Positions 1 to 11,519 of a DNA stretch of 64,000 bases are shown in pieces (positions within the stretch are counted from its first letter, which is position 1; the number at the start of each line of letters is the position of its first letter). The notes under the pieces were generated by a model. The model made no database searches and had not been told where the DNA came from. It saw only the letters and a program-made list of their open reading frames with translations. Position numbers and translations under genes: made by a program. The DNA is from Lepidostoma basale (lineage: Eukaryota; Arthropoda; Insecta; Trichoptera; Lepidostomatidae): assembly GCA_022606425.2 (NCBI GenBank), contig JAHDVF020000938.1, forward strand, positions 434,001-498,000, given 5' to 3'.

Positions 1-470
1 AGGGAGTATGTATATTACGCGTGGCTCTTTCCGACTGATTTCTTGCTAGGGATGCTGGGCTACCAGTCACTGGTGAGGAGACAACACATTCACTTGGGTG
101 TTCACTTCTTTCGACTGATAGGCGGTTGTATACACAACTCAGAAATCCTGAGTGATGTAGGTTTGTTCATTCCTGATAATTATCTTCGAAAAAGGGGCCA
201 TAGATTGTTTTATCTCCCACGATGCAGAACCAACCTACCAATGTTTATGCTGGTAGGTAGAGCAATATCTTTGCTCAATCTCATCACCTCGGAATTTGAC
301 GTATTTTGTGATAGTCTGGCTCACCTGAAGGAAGCACTGTCCTTATTATAATTGTATATTCATTTTATTAATTTGTGATGTACTCGTATCTTATTGTTCT
401 CGCTCTTTTTATTATTTTATTATGTTAAACATTATTGTATATTTCCAACATTTATCCTTAGTTCTTCTTC
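1..470 (+). mobile_element. LINE-A 3' end, runs in from the window edge
   Basis: An open frame from base 1 to 351 encodes the C-terminal tail of a non-LTR reverse transcriptase, with YLRKRGHRLFYLPRCRTNLP and VGRAISLLN. Such R..LF.LPR.RTNL..SP..RA...LN tails are typical of jockey/CR1-like ORF2. The AT-rich remainder is its 3' UTR. Confidence 0.7.
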
Positions 471-960
471 TTCTTCTCTTCTCCACTTTTGGTAGACTCA
501 GGAATCTGTTATTTCATGCGGGTTCTCGGTTTCGGGGGTCTTCCTGGTCGGCATTGTCCGTTTGGCGTTCCATGGAGAGCTATGTGTGGTATCCTATTTG
601 ACCTCATCCTTTCTACGTGTTGATGCCAGTATCGCCGTCTTTGACGTCCCCATCTGACCACATCTTCGACCTCGCAGATTTCTCGGATTGCTATATTCCT
701 AACTCGATCACGTAGGGTCTTGCCAGCTATAGCGCGGAGTGTTTTCATCTCGGTTGTCCTGAGCATGCTCTTTGTCTTGGCAGTGTCTGCCCTCGATGCA
801 ATGCCAATATGTGAGGATTGGTCGCACACAGGTCTTATAGATGCGTACCTTGCTGTCAGTCCTCATGTCCTTGTTTCTCCATATGACATCTTTCAGGCAG
901 CCTGCAACCGCTGCAGCCCTATCCACCTGTGACCTTACTTCTCTGGGGAGGTCATTAGAG
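467..960 (-). mobile_element. LINE-B 3' fragment with (GAA)n tail
   Basis: Minus-strand frames encode VRIYKTCVRPILTY, then after a frameshift MKTLRAIAGKTLRDR and VVRWGRQRRRYWHQHVERM. These are reverse-transcriptase C-terminal motifs. The 3' end carries a (GAA)n run at 467-477. Confidence 0.7.
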
Positions 961-1463
961 CTGGTTATCCTTAGTGTATTGGAAAATAATTCTGTAATAA
1001 TTAAAAAAAAATTAAAAGATATTTTAAAAAATAAATTAAATAATAAATTTTGAATCACGCCTGCAACTTGAGCGCTGTCTAGAAAATAAATTAATTGAAT
1101 AAACATCTACAATCGGTAGGTACCGAACAAGGTGAAGTGGTAATTGATTATTTTTTAGTAAAGGCGGGAACGGTATACGCAATACTAACATATCATTGAC
1201 TCCTTCACACCAGAATAAGGCCCATTGAGGCGAAGGAACGCTTTTGGTGGCAGCCGTAACCGAAATATTAATGACGCGCGAGATCCATCTGACACCTACA
1301 AGTCCTGGTGGCATATTGACTGAGTATTGTATCGTTCTTCGGGACAGGGCCGCCTAAAGACTTTTTCAACAGTCTGTAAACGAGCTGCAAAAAAATTTAA
1401 AAATCGGAAATAAATTAAATGTAAAAAAAAAAAACAGAAATAAATTTAACACTTGAGATATAC
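961..1463. other. Unassigned interval
   Basis: There is no convincing gene. Bases 1160-1365 are relatively GC-rich and may be an old repeat, but I find no second copy in the window. Confidence 0.4.
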
Positions 1464-1975
1464 ATGAGGGAGTATGGTAGCTATCCGTGGCTCTATCCCA
1501 CGGCATTTCTTTTGGGAATGCTCGGAAAGAATTCTCTACAGCTTCGAAGAGATGGACATCTAATTACCCATTTCTTTAGATTAATTAGGGGATACTTCGA
1601 GAACTCGACCGTACTGGAGGGTGTTCGGCTTTTTGTCCCCGATAGATATCTCCGACAGCGACAGCACATATTGTTTTACCTACCGGCCCCCAGAACCAAT
1701 CTGCCTCTGGTGACGCCGGTGGGAAGAGCAATTAGTCTGCTGAACGCGGTCTCCTCGGAGATCGACGTCTTTCATGTACGTCTTCAAAGTACGTTCAGAA
1801 GGCAAATACTCTTAATTCTGGAGAATATCCTGTCTTCCTAATGTTGAACCATCTCTTATGCGTTTCTGGTAGTATACTACCATATACATGATATATTATT
1901 TTACAGGTTCTCAAAAGATGCCATAAAAATAATTTTTGTAATGTCTGTTGATGAAATAAACTGATTTGATATGTA
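1464..1975 (+). mobile_element. LINE-A 3' end, second copy
   Basis: A 125-codon frame (1464-1841) encodes FLLGMLGKNSL, HFFRLIRGYFENS, YLRQRQHILFYLP and RTNLPLVTPVGRAISLLN. It is followed by a 3' UTR ending near AATAAACTGATTTGAT, which is shared with the copies ending at 3610 and 15957. Confidence 0.75.
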
Positions 1976-1983
1976 CATGTTCA

Positions 1984-2035
1984 TACCCACCATGAAGATG
2001 GAGACTGCAACAATCTCCGAAACGTCGGTCCGTAA
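1984..2035 (+). repeat. Hammerhead-like motif, decayed core
   Basis: ATGAAGA is followed by hairpin GGAGA/TCTCC and GAAACGTC. The stem is perfect but the first core base is A instead of C. The copy at 24874-24916 has the intact core. Confidence 0.45.
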
Positions 2036-2304
2036 GATCGTAAAATATATATTGCTACTAACCGAAAAATCTACGCAATTATTTAAGTGTGCATAGTTTT
2101 GACCAGTTTCTAAAAATGAGATTCTTGAAAGTAAATTTGGGTCTCAAAATAAAATAAAATCATTTTATTGCTGATATTTGACTCTTTTGGCTTATGGCTT
2201 TGTCGACTGTCCAAGAATACGTATTTCTTGGTGCAAATTTTAAAAAATATTATAAATTTATAAATATCCACCAAATATTTAAAAATTCAGAAAAAATGCA
2301 AATA

Positions 2305-2745
2305 AGAGAATAAATGCGGTAGAGATGAGGTCCCTTAGACGTATGTGTGGTAGAACGATATACGACAGAATCTCAAATGCTGATATTAAAAAGGAATGTA
2401 GAGCGGAAGAAGGAATTATGAACAAAATTATGAAAAGATCGCTGCGTTGGTTCGGACATATGGAGAGCATGGATGGAGAAAAAATGGTTAAGAAAGTATA
2501 TGTTAATGATGTAAATGGAGTACAGTGTCAAGGCAGACCGAAGAAAACATGGCATGACCAAATTTATCAAATTTTAAAGGTTGGTCATGTTAGACGTCGG
2601 AAGAATCAACGTGCGTGTATGACTCGCTGTATGAATGTGGAGGAAGCTAGAGAGGCGTGCCAGGATAGAGTCGTGTGGCGGTCCATTATCTCTACCTACT
2701 CCTACGGGGAAACGGCGTGATGGTTTGTTGTTGTTGTTGTTGCAA
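2305..2745 (+). mobile_element. LINE-C 3' fragment with (GTT)n tail
   Basis: A 131-codon frame (2325-2720) encodes MRSLRRMCGRTIYDRI, LRWFGHME and GRPKKTWHDQI, ending SYGETA. The 3' tail here is (GTT)n rather than the (GTTA)n of most copies. This is the cleanest C-terminal frame of the family in the window. Confidence 0.75.
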
Positions 2746-2805
2746 TTAAGAGATTTTATATGCAATTAAATTACCATACAAATTTTGTTTTTTAGCTATT
2801 ATATT

Positions 2806-2973
2806 CATTCTCATGACATGTGATAGGTAGCTAATCTATCGCCATTTAACCACAAGAATTCTACACCAGACTAAAGGCAGTGTTACAATCACACTTCCAT
2901 CACCGGGAATCGATCCTGGGTCCTTCGGTATGGTAGTCAGAGCTCTTACCACTCTGCCAAGAAGGTCGTCGAA
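2806..2973 (-). mobile_element. tRNA-derived SINE copy
   Basis: On the minus strand this reads the tRNA-like head with B-box-like GGATCGATTCC, then a short body. It matches the better copy at 11757. Confidence 0.65.
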
Positions 2974-3236
2974 TAAATTAAAATATCGGAGAACTGTGGA
3001 TTAAATACTTTGTTTGGGTACCTTCCTTCCTTCCTTCCTCAGCCTATTCCCTTCCACTCCTGGACAAAGGCCTCCTCCATTCGCTTCCATGTCACTCTGT
3101 CTTGTGCAGACTGCATTTAGGTTATTTCGACGTGTCTATTCAAATCATCCTTCCATCACACTGCCATCGTCAGGAATCGAACCCAGAACCTTCGGTATGG
3201 TAGTCAGAGCTCTTACCATTCTGTCACGAAGAACGT
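2974..3236 (-). mobile_element. LINE-D 3' end joined to a SINE fragment
   Basis: 2974-3150 is the 3' end of LINE-D with a (GGAA)n tail, also seen at 6430-6850. At 3150-3236 it abuts the tRNA-like head of a SINE, which breaks the LINE. Confidence 0.55.
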
Positions 3237-3605
3237 ATTTTTTTTGTTTGCCCCAAGGCTTAAATCCCAGCGCCGCTCCTGCGCCGGGCTTTAGCCATGT
3301 ATGTCTCGAGACAAGGAACTTGGACATGGAAACTGAATTACCACGTCTGTGCAGGCGAGTGACACCCATTGTCTCTGGCAAGCAGGCCCGCGGAATGTTA
3401 GCGGTGGCAGGGCGACACTCCGCGTTATTGATGGACTGATATATAATTATTGCTTATCTTGATTTAAACTACTCGGATTTCGGAGTTGAATTTCAGATGC
3501 ACATTTATCTACTTCATTTCTGACACAAAAACTATTATTCTGATTGCTAGTTTAGAGGCTAACACCTAATTTTCTATAAACAGTCAGTTTGGTAGTCAGT
3601 GTAAG
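3237..3605. other. Unassigned interval
   Basis: 3245-3430 is GC-rich and open on both strands, but neither translation resembles a known family. The rest is AT-rich. Confidence 0.35.
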
Positions 3606-4020
3606 CATAGAGAATACATTATATCAATCAAATCAATTAAATCAATTTATTTTCTCAAAAGATATTACAAACAACAATTTTAGTTTTCGGCATCTATTGA
3701 GAACAGGTAAAACATAAAAATATATAATAACAGGAACGCATGAGAGATGGTTCGAGATTAGGAATACAAGATATTCTCCAAAGTCAAGAGTATTTGTCTT
3801 CTGAACGTACTTTCACGAATATGAAAGACGTCGATCTCCGAAGCGATCATGTTCGATTGCTCTCCCCACCGGAATCACCAAAGGCAGGTTGGTTCTGCAT
3901 GTTGGGAGATAAAACAGTCTGTGCTGACGCTGTCGAAGATAACCACCTGGGACATAAAGATGGATAGCCTCCAAGATAACGGAGTTCTCAAAGAATCCCC
4001 TGATAAGTCTGAAGAAATGG
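3606..4020 (-). mobile_element. LINE-A 3' end, minus-strand copy
   Basis: The minus strand encodes HFFRLIRGFFENS, YLRQRQHRLFYLP and RTNLPLVIPVGRAI, then a frameshifted ESTFRRQILLTLENIL. The family 3' UTR lies at 3606-3740. Confidence 0.7.
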
Positions 4021-4059
4021 GTATATGTACATATAATATTATATATGTTCCCCATATCT

Positions 4060-4240
4060 ATAGCAGAGAGAGGGAGCATATCTTATTTTATGCCCCAAAT
4101 TGCCGCACAGAGGTAGTTCGAAGCTCAGGCATATTGAAGGCGATTCGTCTTCTAAATAAGGTGGCAACGAAGATCTTTTATAAGCTATTAAAGCAAATTT
4201 GTCAAAGCAAAAATACCCTTAGGATAAAAGCGGAAAAGAT
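4060..4240 (+). mobile_element. LINE reverse-transcriptase tail, other family
   Basis: It encodes REREHILFYAPNCRTEVVRSSG and AIRLLNKVATKIF, a jockey/CR1-type C-terminal tail distinct from LINE-A. 3' bases at 4300-4345 resemble the SINE 3' end. Confidence 0.5.
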
Positions 4241-4370
4241 ATAATGGTCATATTTCTATTTACATGGTTCAATGCATATATCCTTTGATGTTATTATTTT
4301 TCCCACCCTTTACATCGATGTGGCTCACGCTGTAATGTTATACGAAGTTATTAAACAAAATAATAATCAT

Positions 4371-4371
4371 T

Positions 4372-4405
<34 letters not shown>

Positions 4406-4429
4406 TAATGGTAATAATGATATAAATAA

Positions 4430-4465
<36 letters not shown>
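4371..4465 (+). repeat. (AAT)n microsatellite
   Basis: Long imperfect AAT/ATA repeat. It forms poly-Leu and poly-Ile open frames that are not genes. It adjoins the 3' end of the minus-strand LINE at 4466 and may derive from its tail. Confidence 0.9.
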
Positions 4466-4730
4466 TCTTCTTCTTCTCCGGCGCTACAACCCTTGGTGGG
4501 TCTTGGCCTCCTCCAAGAAACGTCTCCATCCCGTCCTGTCTCTGGCCGCCACCTCCCAGTCTTGCTGCTCCAGGACCCGACAATCTGCCACGGCACCATC
4601 CAGCCATCGCAGTCTTGGCCTAACGATGCTTCTTCGCCCTGCTGGATTGTCATACAACACTCTTTTGGGGGGCTCCAGATCTCCCATGCGGTGCACGTGC
4701 CCTAGCCAGCGCAGTCTGTTAATCTTTATA
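4466..4730 (-). mobile_element. LINE-L 3' fragment
   Basis: The minus strand encodes NRLRWLGHVHRMGDLEPPKR, RPRLRWLDG and DRTGWRRFLEEAKTHQGL, a reverse-transcriptase C-terminal tail. It is flanked on both sides by (AAT)n. Confidence 0.7.
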
Positions 4731-5111
4731 ATAATAATAATAATCATAATAACAATAATAATAATGTAATATTGTAATAAAATTCTAGAAAAGAGAGTAT
4801 GTACCTATACGATTTGTTTAATAATAATTAAAACACTGTTCCACAACTGTTTGCTTTTTTTTCAGACATCCGGAGAACGATGTAAAATTAAATTTTATGT
4901 CGTTCTCCGATGATGAAGATATGAAATCTTTAAAACATGTCGAGAAAAATAATAAGTATCCAAAATTAAAAAAGTTTCCCTATTTTTTTTTAATGTGGAA
5001 TTTTACTGTGCAAGCAAATAAATTATTTCAAAAAATATATTTAAATTAAACTAACATTTCATATCATTACGTCCATAAACATATTTTAATAAATATTAGA
5101 AAATTTGATTT

Positions 5112-5272
5112 TATCGGCCATGTGAGGAGTCAGAGAAATCGACACGCGTGCATGACACGGTGTATGAATGTTGAGGAAGCGAGAGAAATATATCAGGAAA
5201 GAAAAGTGTGGCAGTCCATTATTTCTGCCTACCCGTTCGGGGAGAAGGCGTGATGGTTAGTTAGTTAGTTGA
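5112..5272 (+). mobile_element. LINE-C 3' end
   Basis: It encodes the last residues of the family (RNRHACMTRCMNVEEAREIY) and ends GCGTGATGG followed by (TTAG)n. Confidence 0.7.
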
Positions 5273-5884
5273 TTTTTTCACATCACTTCGTAACCACGGG
5301 TTTTTCTCATCACTACGTTACCACATGTTTTAAAACGGATCAATGGTTGTTATATATCCTTCCTCTATATAAAATAATTAATAGGAATGTAAACAATATA
5401 TAGTATTATACAACTAAACGGACGTTTCAATTTGTATTAATTAATGTTTAATTTGTTCAAAAAAAAAATTTTATGTATTTTCATGTCATACCAAGAAAGC
5501 TTTCTGCGAAAGTACTGTTACAAATTTGCATATTTTAATAAAGTATCAAGGTAATTACAAGGAGCTACAAATTCATGCATGGTTCATGTATGTAGTGACT
5601 ACCAGAGACAGGAATAGGAAACATTGATAAAGCTTTGCAGAAATCGTGACATCGATGCAATATGGCTACCGTTTAATCGTCGTTTACGTAACTTCGCATA
5701 ACAACCGTTCGTTTGATGTATTGTACAAACGATGCTGTATTGCGAAATACCTCTCTAAGATAAATTAACTCCGTCAAATGGTTACCAATTGGCATGCAAG
5801 TTTCAAATCAAATGACCCAAATTTATAAGGCAATAGAGTCGATTAAAATATAATTTGTCACCGAAAAAGCATTAAGGTAAGTAG
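5273..5884. other. Unassigned interval
   Basis: AT-rich with no gene seen. 5400-5450 weakly resembles the flanks of the HHR-A repeats. Confidence 0.4.
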
Positions 5885-6360
5885 GTAAACCATCACGCCA
5901 TTTCCCCGGAGGGGTAGGCAGAGAGGATGGATCGCCACACTGACCTGTCCTGGCATACCTCTCGAGCTTCCTCTACATCCATACATCGTACCATGCACGC
6001 ACGACGATTGTTCCGACTTCGAATGTGGCCGCCTTTTAGTAATTGATTAATTTAGTCATGCCATGTTTTCCTCGGTCGTCCTCGGCTTCTTTTCCCACTC
6101 ACGCTGCTTGTGTACAACTTTTTAACCATTCTACTCTCATCCATTCGTTCCATATGTCCGAACCATCTCAGGGATCCTTTTTTAATTTTATTCATGATGC
6201 AGTCATCTGCCTTACATTTATTTCTTATTTCATCGTTCGGTATTCTATCATACAACGTTTTCCCGCACATTCTTCTTAGTGATCTCATTTCTACGGCGTT
6301 TATCCTTATCAGCATTAACATCAGCACACATATCGCACTAGTATTTCTAAATTTACACAA
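5885..6360 (-). mobile_element. LINE-C 3' fragment, minus
   Basis: The minus-strand frame 6360-6052 encodes MRSLRRMCGKTLYDRIPNDEI and LRWFGHMERMDESRM. The remainder down to 5885 is frameshifted. The 3' end reads GGCGTGATGGTTTACC. Confidence 0.72.
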
Positions 6361-6429
6361 GTCAAAACGGGTTTTTGACGAGTGTCACTTTTAAAAAAGG
6401 GGGGATATAAATTAAAATATCGGGGAACT

Positions 6430-6850
6430 GTGGATTAAATACTTTGTTTGTGTACCTTCCTTTCTTCCTTCCTCAGCCTATTCCCGTCCACTCCTGGACA
6501 ATGGCCTCCTCCATTCGCTTCCATGTCACTCTTTCTTGTGCAGACTGCATTTAGATTATTCTGACGTGTCTTTTCAAATCATCCTTCCACCGTAGTTGCG
6601 GTCGCCCTGCACTTCTCTTTGCCGTCCACGGTCTCCAAGTCAGCAGTCTTCTTGTCCACTTTTCATCTGAGCTGCGTGGCCTGCTCATGTCCATTTTAGA
6701 GTCGCTACCCGGTGGATGATGTCAGTGACCTTTATTTTTTCTCTCACCGTATCGTTTCTGACTCTGTCTCTTAGGCTTATTCCTAACATGGCTCTTCCCA
6801 TGTCTCTTTGTGTCACTTGTAGTTTCTCGGCACAATTGTTTATGTACCAA
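6430..6850 (-). mobile_element. LINE-D 3' fragment with (GGAA)n tail
   Basis: The minus strand encodes, with breaks, RRLLTWRPWTAKRSAGRPQLRWKDDLKRH and a DMEANGG..CPGVD ending before a (GGAA)n tail. It is the longest copy of the family here. Confidence 0.6.
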
Positions 6851-6929
6851 CATTTTTTTTAGTCTGTATAATAGCTGTGTAATGGAAAGAATGAATGAAA
6901 AAAAAAATTTTTTTCACAATTAACCCTTT

Positions 6930-7290
6930 TTTTTCTTCTTCTTCTACTTCTTCTTATTCTTCCTTGTTGCAGACCTATGTGGTCTGTTCTCCAGAGTGTT
7001 GCTTCTCCTGTGAGGTAGATTCCCAGCTGTCCTTCCATCTTTTAGGACGTCTTCCACGATGATGAGTCCCATGAGGCTGATTATGCAATGCAATATAGGG
7101 GAGTCTGGTGGAGTCCATTATTTGAAAATGACCGTAATAGTAATTTTTTCGCTGTCTGCTCCATCTTATAATATCCTCAACCTCACATATCTCTCTTATT
7201 CTCGTGTTTTTCGCGCGATCTCTCAGTGTCTTGCCTGCTTTCGTCCTCAGTGTCTTCATTTCGGAAGTCCTTCATTTTTAAAAATGTTTT
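6930..7290 (-). mobile_element. LINE-B 3' fragment
   Basis: The minus-strand frame 7259-6975 encodes MKTLRTKAGKTLRDRAKNT and IREICEVEDIIRWSRQRKNYYYGH, with a (GAA)n tail at 6938-6960. Confidence 0.72.
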
Positions 7291-7304
7291 GTTAGTTAAA
7301 CTTG

Positions 7305-7425
7305 AATACAATGCACACGTGTTGCGAAAGCGAGAGACGTTTGTCAAGAAATAATCGTGTGGCATTCCAGTATTTCTTCCTTACCCTTCGGGGAAGCGAC
7401 GTGATGGTTATTTAGTTAGTTATAA
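7305..7425 (+). mobile_element. LINE-C 3' end, degraded
   Basis: Only the last 110 bp of the family remain, ending in GACGTGATGGTTATTTAGTTAGTTA. Confidence 0.55.
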
Positions 7426-7479
7426 CGAAAGAAACTGGAATACATTGGGCAAATTATAAGAAACGGTAAATTCTAAGTT

Positions 7480-7650
7480 CTGCAACTGATTGTCCAAGGT
7501 GCCCGAAGTGCCCTTAGAAGTAGAATGTCCTGGATAGAAAACCTTCGAGAAGGGTTCATTTGCAGCACAACATCCATATTGAGAGCTGCTGCTTCAAGGG
7601 TTGAAATATACATGATGCTGTCCAACCTCCGATTAGAGTGGAAGAACACG
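7480..7650 (+). mobile_element. LINE fragment of a further family
   Basis: It encodes MSWIENLREGFICSTTSILRAAASRVEIYMMLSNLR. The pattern W..NLR.WF..S...LFRAA...V.I..M.SNLR is the 3' end of a widespread insect LINE ORF2 (from memory). Confidence 0.6.
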
Positions 7651-7654
7651 AAGA

Positions 7655-8335
7655 TTTATCACATTTTCTTCATCTTCAAGTACCCTGTCGGGTCCTCTCA
7701 ACATTGGCAATCACCTCGGCGAACCTGTTCCTGTCCTGCACCGCCCGAAACAGCTTCTCCACACTTCAGATGCCGGTCCACTCCCTTTTGTTTCGCAGCC
7801 AGAACATCTGTCTCCTACCGGGCCCTCAGCGTCCCTCAATTTTCCCTTACAATATCAGTAGGAAAAGGTGGTATTTTTCCCATAACCCAGATGTGAAATC
7901 TTCCGAACCTTGATAGTAGATAACAACTTCCTGTCTGGTTTTCGGTATTGGTAACCATGTCTGTCCAGGGAATTCTGAGCATTTGGCGATAGGGACACAT
8001 TTCAAATGCTTCCAGTCTGTTCATTCAGTTAACGTTCAAGGTCCACGTTTCACATCCATACAATAAAACAGACCACACATAGCATTTGTTCATTCTCTGG
8101 CGGAGTTTCAGGTTTATGTTATCATTGCAGAAGAGTGAGTAATTAGGACTCAATGTACGAAAATAAATTAGGCGATAGGTAATTACCTATGTATAATACA
8201 TTTGTGAATTGTTAAGGCATACTACCTATATGTGCATTTAATTGCTTACAATAAATCTCAAAAATCATGTTTCATATATATTTAATTAATGCAAGTAATG
8301 TACATGAAGAGTAGTAATGTACCAGTCTGTTCATT
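7655..8335 (-). mobile_element. LINE-E 3' fragment plus shared 5' head
   Basis: 7655-8125 encodes, frameshifted, the LINE-E tail (NRLEAFEMC.YR.MLRIPWTDMVTNTE). 8125-8335 is noncoding but matches 22380-22585 upstream of the plus-strand copy, so the two copies share one breakpoint and head. Confidence 0.65.
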
Positions 8336-9115
8336 GAGTAGACTTTATTACTTTTCACTAAAGAAAGAAGAAAAAAATCTATCAATATCCCTTTTCTCTA
8401 CATGGTATACATAAATTTAAAAGTAAAATAAAGTATGAGGATAATTAAAAATCATTGAGTAATAAAGTGTAATTGGCGTGATATATCTCGCGTTTCATTT
8501 GCGTCCGTGAGCGCTATCTCTATGCAATTATAAGGACTAATCTCGGAGTAACACGAAATGCAATAGCTCATGATAAATCGTAAAGTATCCGAAGGTCCGC
8601 CGTGGAGACGGTCAGAGGCGGCTTGTGTATTTTTATAATATTATAGGTACATGTTGTAAAAACAATTTATAAAAAATACCATCTAAAATTCAAAAATAAA
8701 ATTAATATTAAAAGAACGAGTATACGCTGTTTTACAATAGGTTTTATAGATCTGGAATAACTGAACTAACGATTGTGAAAAATAACATTGTCTTATTTGT
8801 GAAGCAATTGGAATTAAAATGTTAAAGTAAAACAAATGAACGACGTCTCATAAGTATACTGGGAAAAAAAAGTTTATTAATTAAACAGTATTTTTTATCA
8901 TACAATAATCTAACGATTTACTAAGATTACACATTCTGGAGATACCGGTAAAAGATAAAAGCGGAAATTTTTTTTAAAAAAGGTCATCCTTTTTTATTAT
9001 AAAAACATCGTTTTATTTCATTTTTTTATTTATACATTAAATATGTCAAAAAGAACAAACAAATTGGAATTTTTATATAAAAAATTGTTTTAAACAATTT
9101 TACTTTTCGTTATTT
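8336..9115. other. Unassigned AT-rich interval
   Basis: No coding potential is recognised. 8475-8630 is of higher complexity and single copy here. Confidence 0.4.
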
Positions 9116-9117
9116 AT

Positions 9118-9180
9118 TTTGATGAACCAACCGGTTTCGCTCCCGCCGGTGCTTCGTCGGGGTTACAGGAAATTTAAAAT
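9118..9180 (-). repeat. Hammerhead-like repeat HHR-D, decayed core
   Basis: The minus strand reads AACC-CCGACGA-hairpin-GAAACCGGTT-GGTT. Stem I (AACC/GGTT) is intact, but the second core base is C instead of T. Confidence 0.45.
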
Positions 9181-10150
9181 TCATAGAAAAAAATGTGTTC
9201 AAGTGGAAATTTTGACTGCTTTAGTCTCACTTGAACACCTTTTTAAACTATCAATTAGAAAAAAAATTAACTAAAAATTATGTTAAAAATGCTACACTTC
9301 AATTAAGTCTTCCATAGGAAAGATATTTTTAAAACTTACATTTAAATAACAAACCTTATTAAATCTTTAACCATTTTTCTTACTCTTATTATAACAAAAC
9401 TATTCACATTTTACCTCTTCAGGCTCATTAAAAAAATTAAAAAATAACGCATTATTTTATGAATGAATTTTATTTACTTAACATATATTATATCCTCTAT
9501 AAAAGCCATTTCGGTCCCAAAATGGGACTGAAAGTTGATAATATAGTGCATAGTGTGAAAAAAATATGGCATATCATAAAAAATATATATATATATAATT
9601 GATGATGACGTTTGAATCATCGTAGCTGTCTTTTGTATCGCTTCCACATACCATAAATCGTATTTATTTTCGTCCGAGTATATTTGGAAGTGGTCTTTTT
9701 TGCGGGTAATCGGTTTGCCCGAGTTATCTCGGGGTGCGAATGTTCGCTCGTAATTATCGCCCGGGTATGCTCGGGCGTGATCATTAAGCGGTTAATTAAA
9801 GCATTTATATGTGTTATTGTGTGCGCTGATTCAAGATTTTTTTTTCAGAAGAGATTAGCGTGCCGCCTCTGCCGACCGGTCGTATCGAGTGTCGGGTTAG
9901 GAGCGGGCGGCTGGCGGCGGGTTTCGTGCTCGAGCGCGTTCATCTCCCCGTCCGTCCTGTGCAGTCCCAATAAATAATGCGATAGGGTAAGCGGGGATCA
10001 CCTTACACCACTGGGTTAATACCTCGCTTCTTGGAATAGTCTCGAAAATACTTACATTTTTTCTTCTCATACGTTTAAAGGAATTTAAATAATTTATTAT
10101 TATTCTTAATATAAGAAACATAGGGAATCTATAGTAAGATAGTAAGATTC
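9181..10150. other. Unassigned interval with GC-rich island 9684-9977
   Basis: 9181-9680 is AT-rich and featureless. 9684-9977 is unusually GC-rich and open for 97 codons on the plus strand, but the translation resembles no family I know. Confidence 0.35.
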
Positions 10151-10151
10151 C

Positions 10152-10266
10152 CCAGTGTCTGAAACGCAAAATGTATGATCAATGCGTACTTCCGGTACTG
10201 ACATATGGAGCAGAAACGCTAACCATCACCAAGACGACCATAAGGAGACTCCGTGTGGCTTTTGGG
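10152..10266 (+). mobile_element. LINE-G internal fragment
   Basis: It encodes LKRKMYDQCVLPVLTYGAET, the start of the reverse-transcriptase C-terminal region found at 37010-36705 on the minus strand. It is cut after about 110 bp. Confidence 0.6.
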
Positions 10267-10282
10267 GATGTATATAAGCTAC

Positions 10283-10408
10283 TATGTTGAGGAACATTTC
10301 ACATATTTTTAGTTCAATCTACACTAGCGCCATCTATTAAGATTAAATGTAAGCATTTATGTTTCTAAAACAATTTACATCTTCGTCTCTATTAAGATAC
10401 AATTAATC
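10283..10408 (-). repeat. Repeat H, rearranged remnant
   Basis: It has the 5' end of repeat H on the minus strand (10380-10408) next to an oppositely oriented internal piece (CTAGCGCCATCTATT). Confidence 0.45.
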
Positions 10409-10880
10409 TAACTAACTAACAAACTGACTAACCAACCATCACGCCGTCTCCCCGAAAGGGTAGGCAGAAAGAATGGACTGCATCACTTTTCTTTCCTGAC
10501 ATATTTCTCTCGTTTCCTCAACATTCATACATCGTTTCATGCACGCGTGTCGATTTCTCTGACTCCTCACATGGCCGACTTCAATATTTGATTTATTTGA
10601 TATTGCCACGTTTTCCTCGGTCATCCTCTATTTCTGGTTCCATTTACATCGTTAAAATATTTTTTTTTACCATTCTTTCTTCATTCATTCTTTCCATATG
10701 TCCAAACCATCTGAATGATCCTTTCATTATTTTGTTCATAACACCATCATTTGCACCGCATTCACTTCTTATATTTTCATTCGACACTACCATACACAGA
10801 GTATCTACACATTCGTCTAAGAGATCTCATTTCTACTGCATTTATTCTACTTTCATCCTTCTTTTTTTTTACAATTAATC
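10409..10880 (-). mobile_element. LINE-C 3' fragment, minus
   Basis: The minus strand ends with a GTTA/GTTT-rich tail at 10409-10435 and encodes RNRHACMKRCMNVEETREIC. It continues with frameshifts to the RRMC..TVYGSVE region near 10830. Confidence 0.68.
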
Positions 10881-11110
10881 CTTAAATGATTAACCCGCAA
10901 TGGGTAAAATCCAGTATTTGTATACATTCAAAACAAAATGTTATTTTAGATTTGTTACGAAACAAAAAATCAACAATGCTGTTAAACATAAAGCGATCGC
11001 TCAACCCAACCAATGACAGGTCATAAGTCCTGTAAGCGCCTCGGCAACCACATTCTGTTCCCAGAAAATAATTTACATCTTCGTCTCTGAGATACAATTA
11101 ATCCTTATAA
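10881..11110 (-). repeat. Repeat H copy
   Basis: It runs from ACCCGCAATGGGTAAAATCC to TCTGAGATACAATTAATCC, matching the plus-strand copy at 19383 with an internal deletion. Confidence 0.65.
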
Positions 11111-11515
11111 AAAATCAACTGTTTTAATATTTTTTTAGTAAGTTTAAGGTTACCCCGGCTTTCACCGAGTTATCGCCATCTCTGTCGATTTTCATACGTT
11201 TCCCTCTCTCGCAGTGTAATCTCTCACTGCCAACATATAATTCAGCGATCGTGTTCGTTCAACACTTTAATTTGGCGGTAAACGCCGATTCATAATATTG
11301 AATTTACCAATGATTGAGATTTATGGGTGCCTAATGCCGCCTTTTAGGCCGTATTAGGACAGTTTGATTTCCGCCTGGTCGTTCTTATTGATTGTGATGT
11401 TCTACAAGCATAGTTTATCGTTCTTGATGCACTATCTGAACCACCTGTAAGGTGTGACTGGATCATATCCCGTTTTGCTCGAGACCGGCTGCGAGCAACA
11501 CTTTTTTATTAGATT
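11111..11515. other. Unassigned, complex noncoding interval
   Basis: No second copy and no coding frame were seen. Base composition is more balanced than the surroundings, so it may be unique intergenic sequence. Confidence 0.35.
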
Positions 11516-11519
11516 TACT

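Noticed and set aside
4338..4769. Long open frames rich in Leu, Ile, Tyr or Asn on both strands
   Set aside because: They are produced by the (AAT)n microsatellite and a LINE tail, not by genes.
5400..5450. Viral or retroviral LTR sequence in the AT-rich parts
   Set aside because: No primer-binding site, no gag/pol frame and no matching second LTR were found anywhere in the window.
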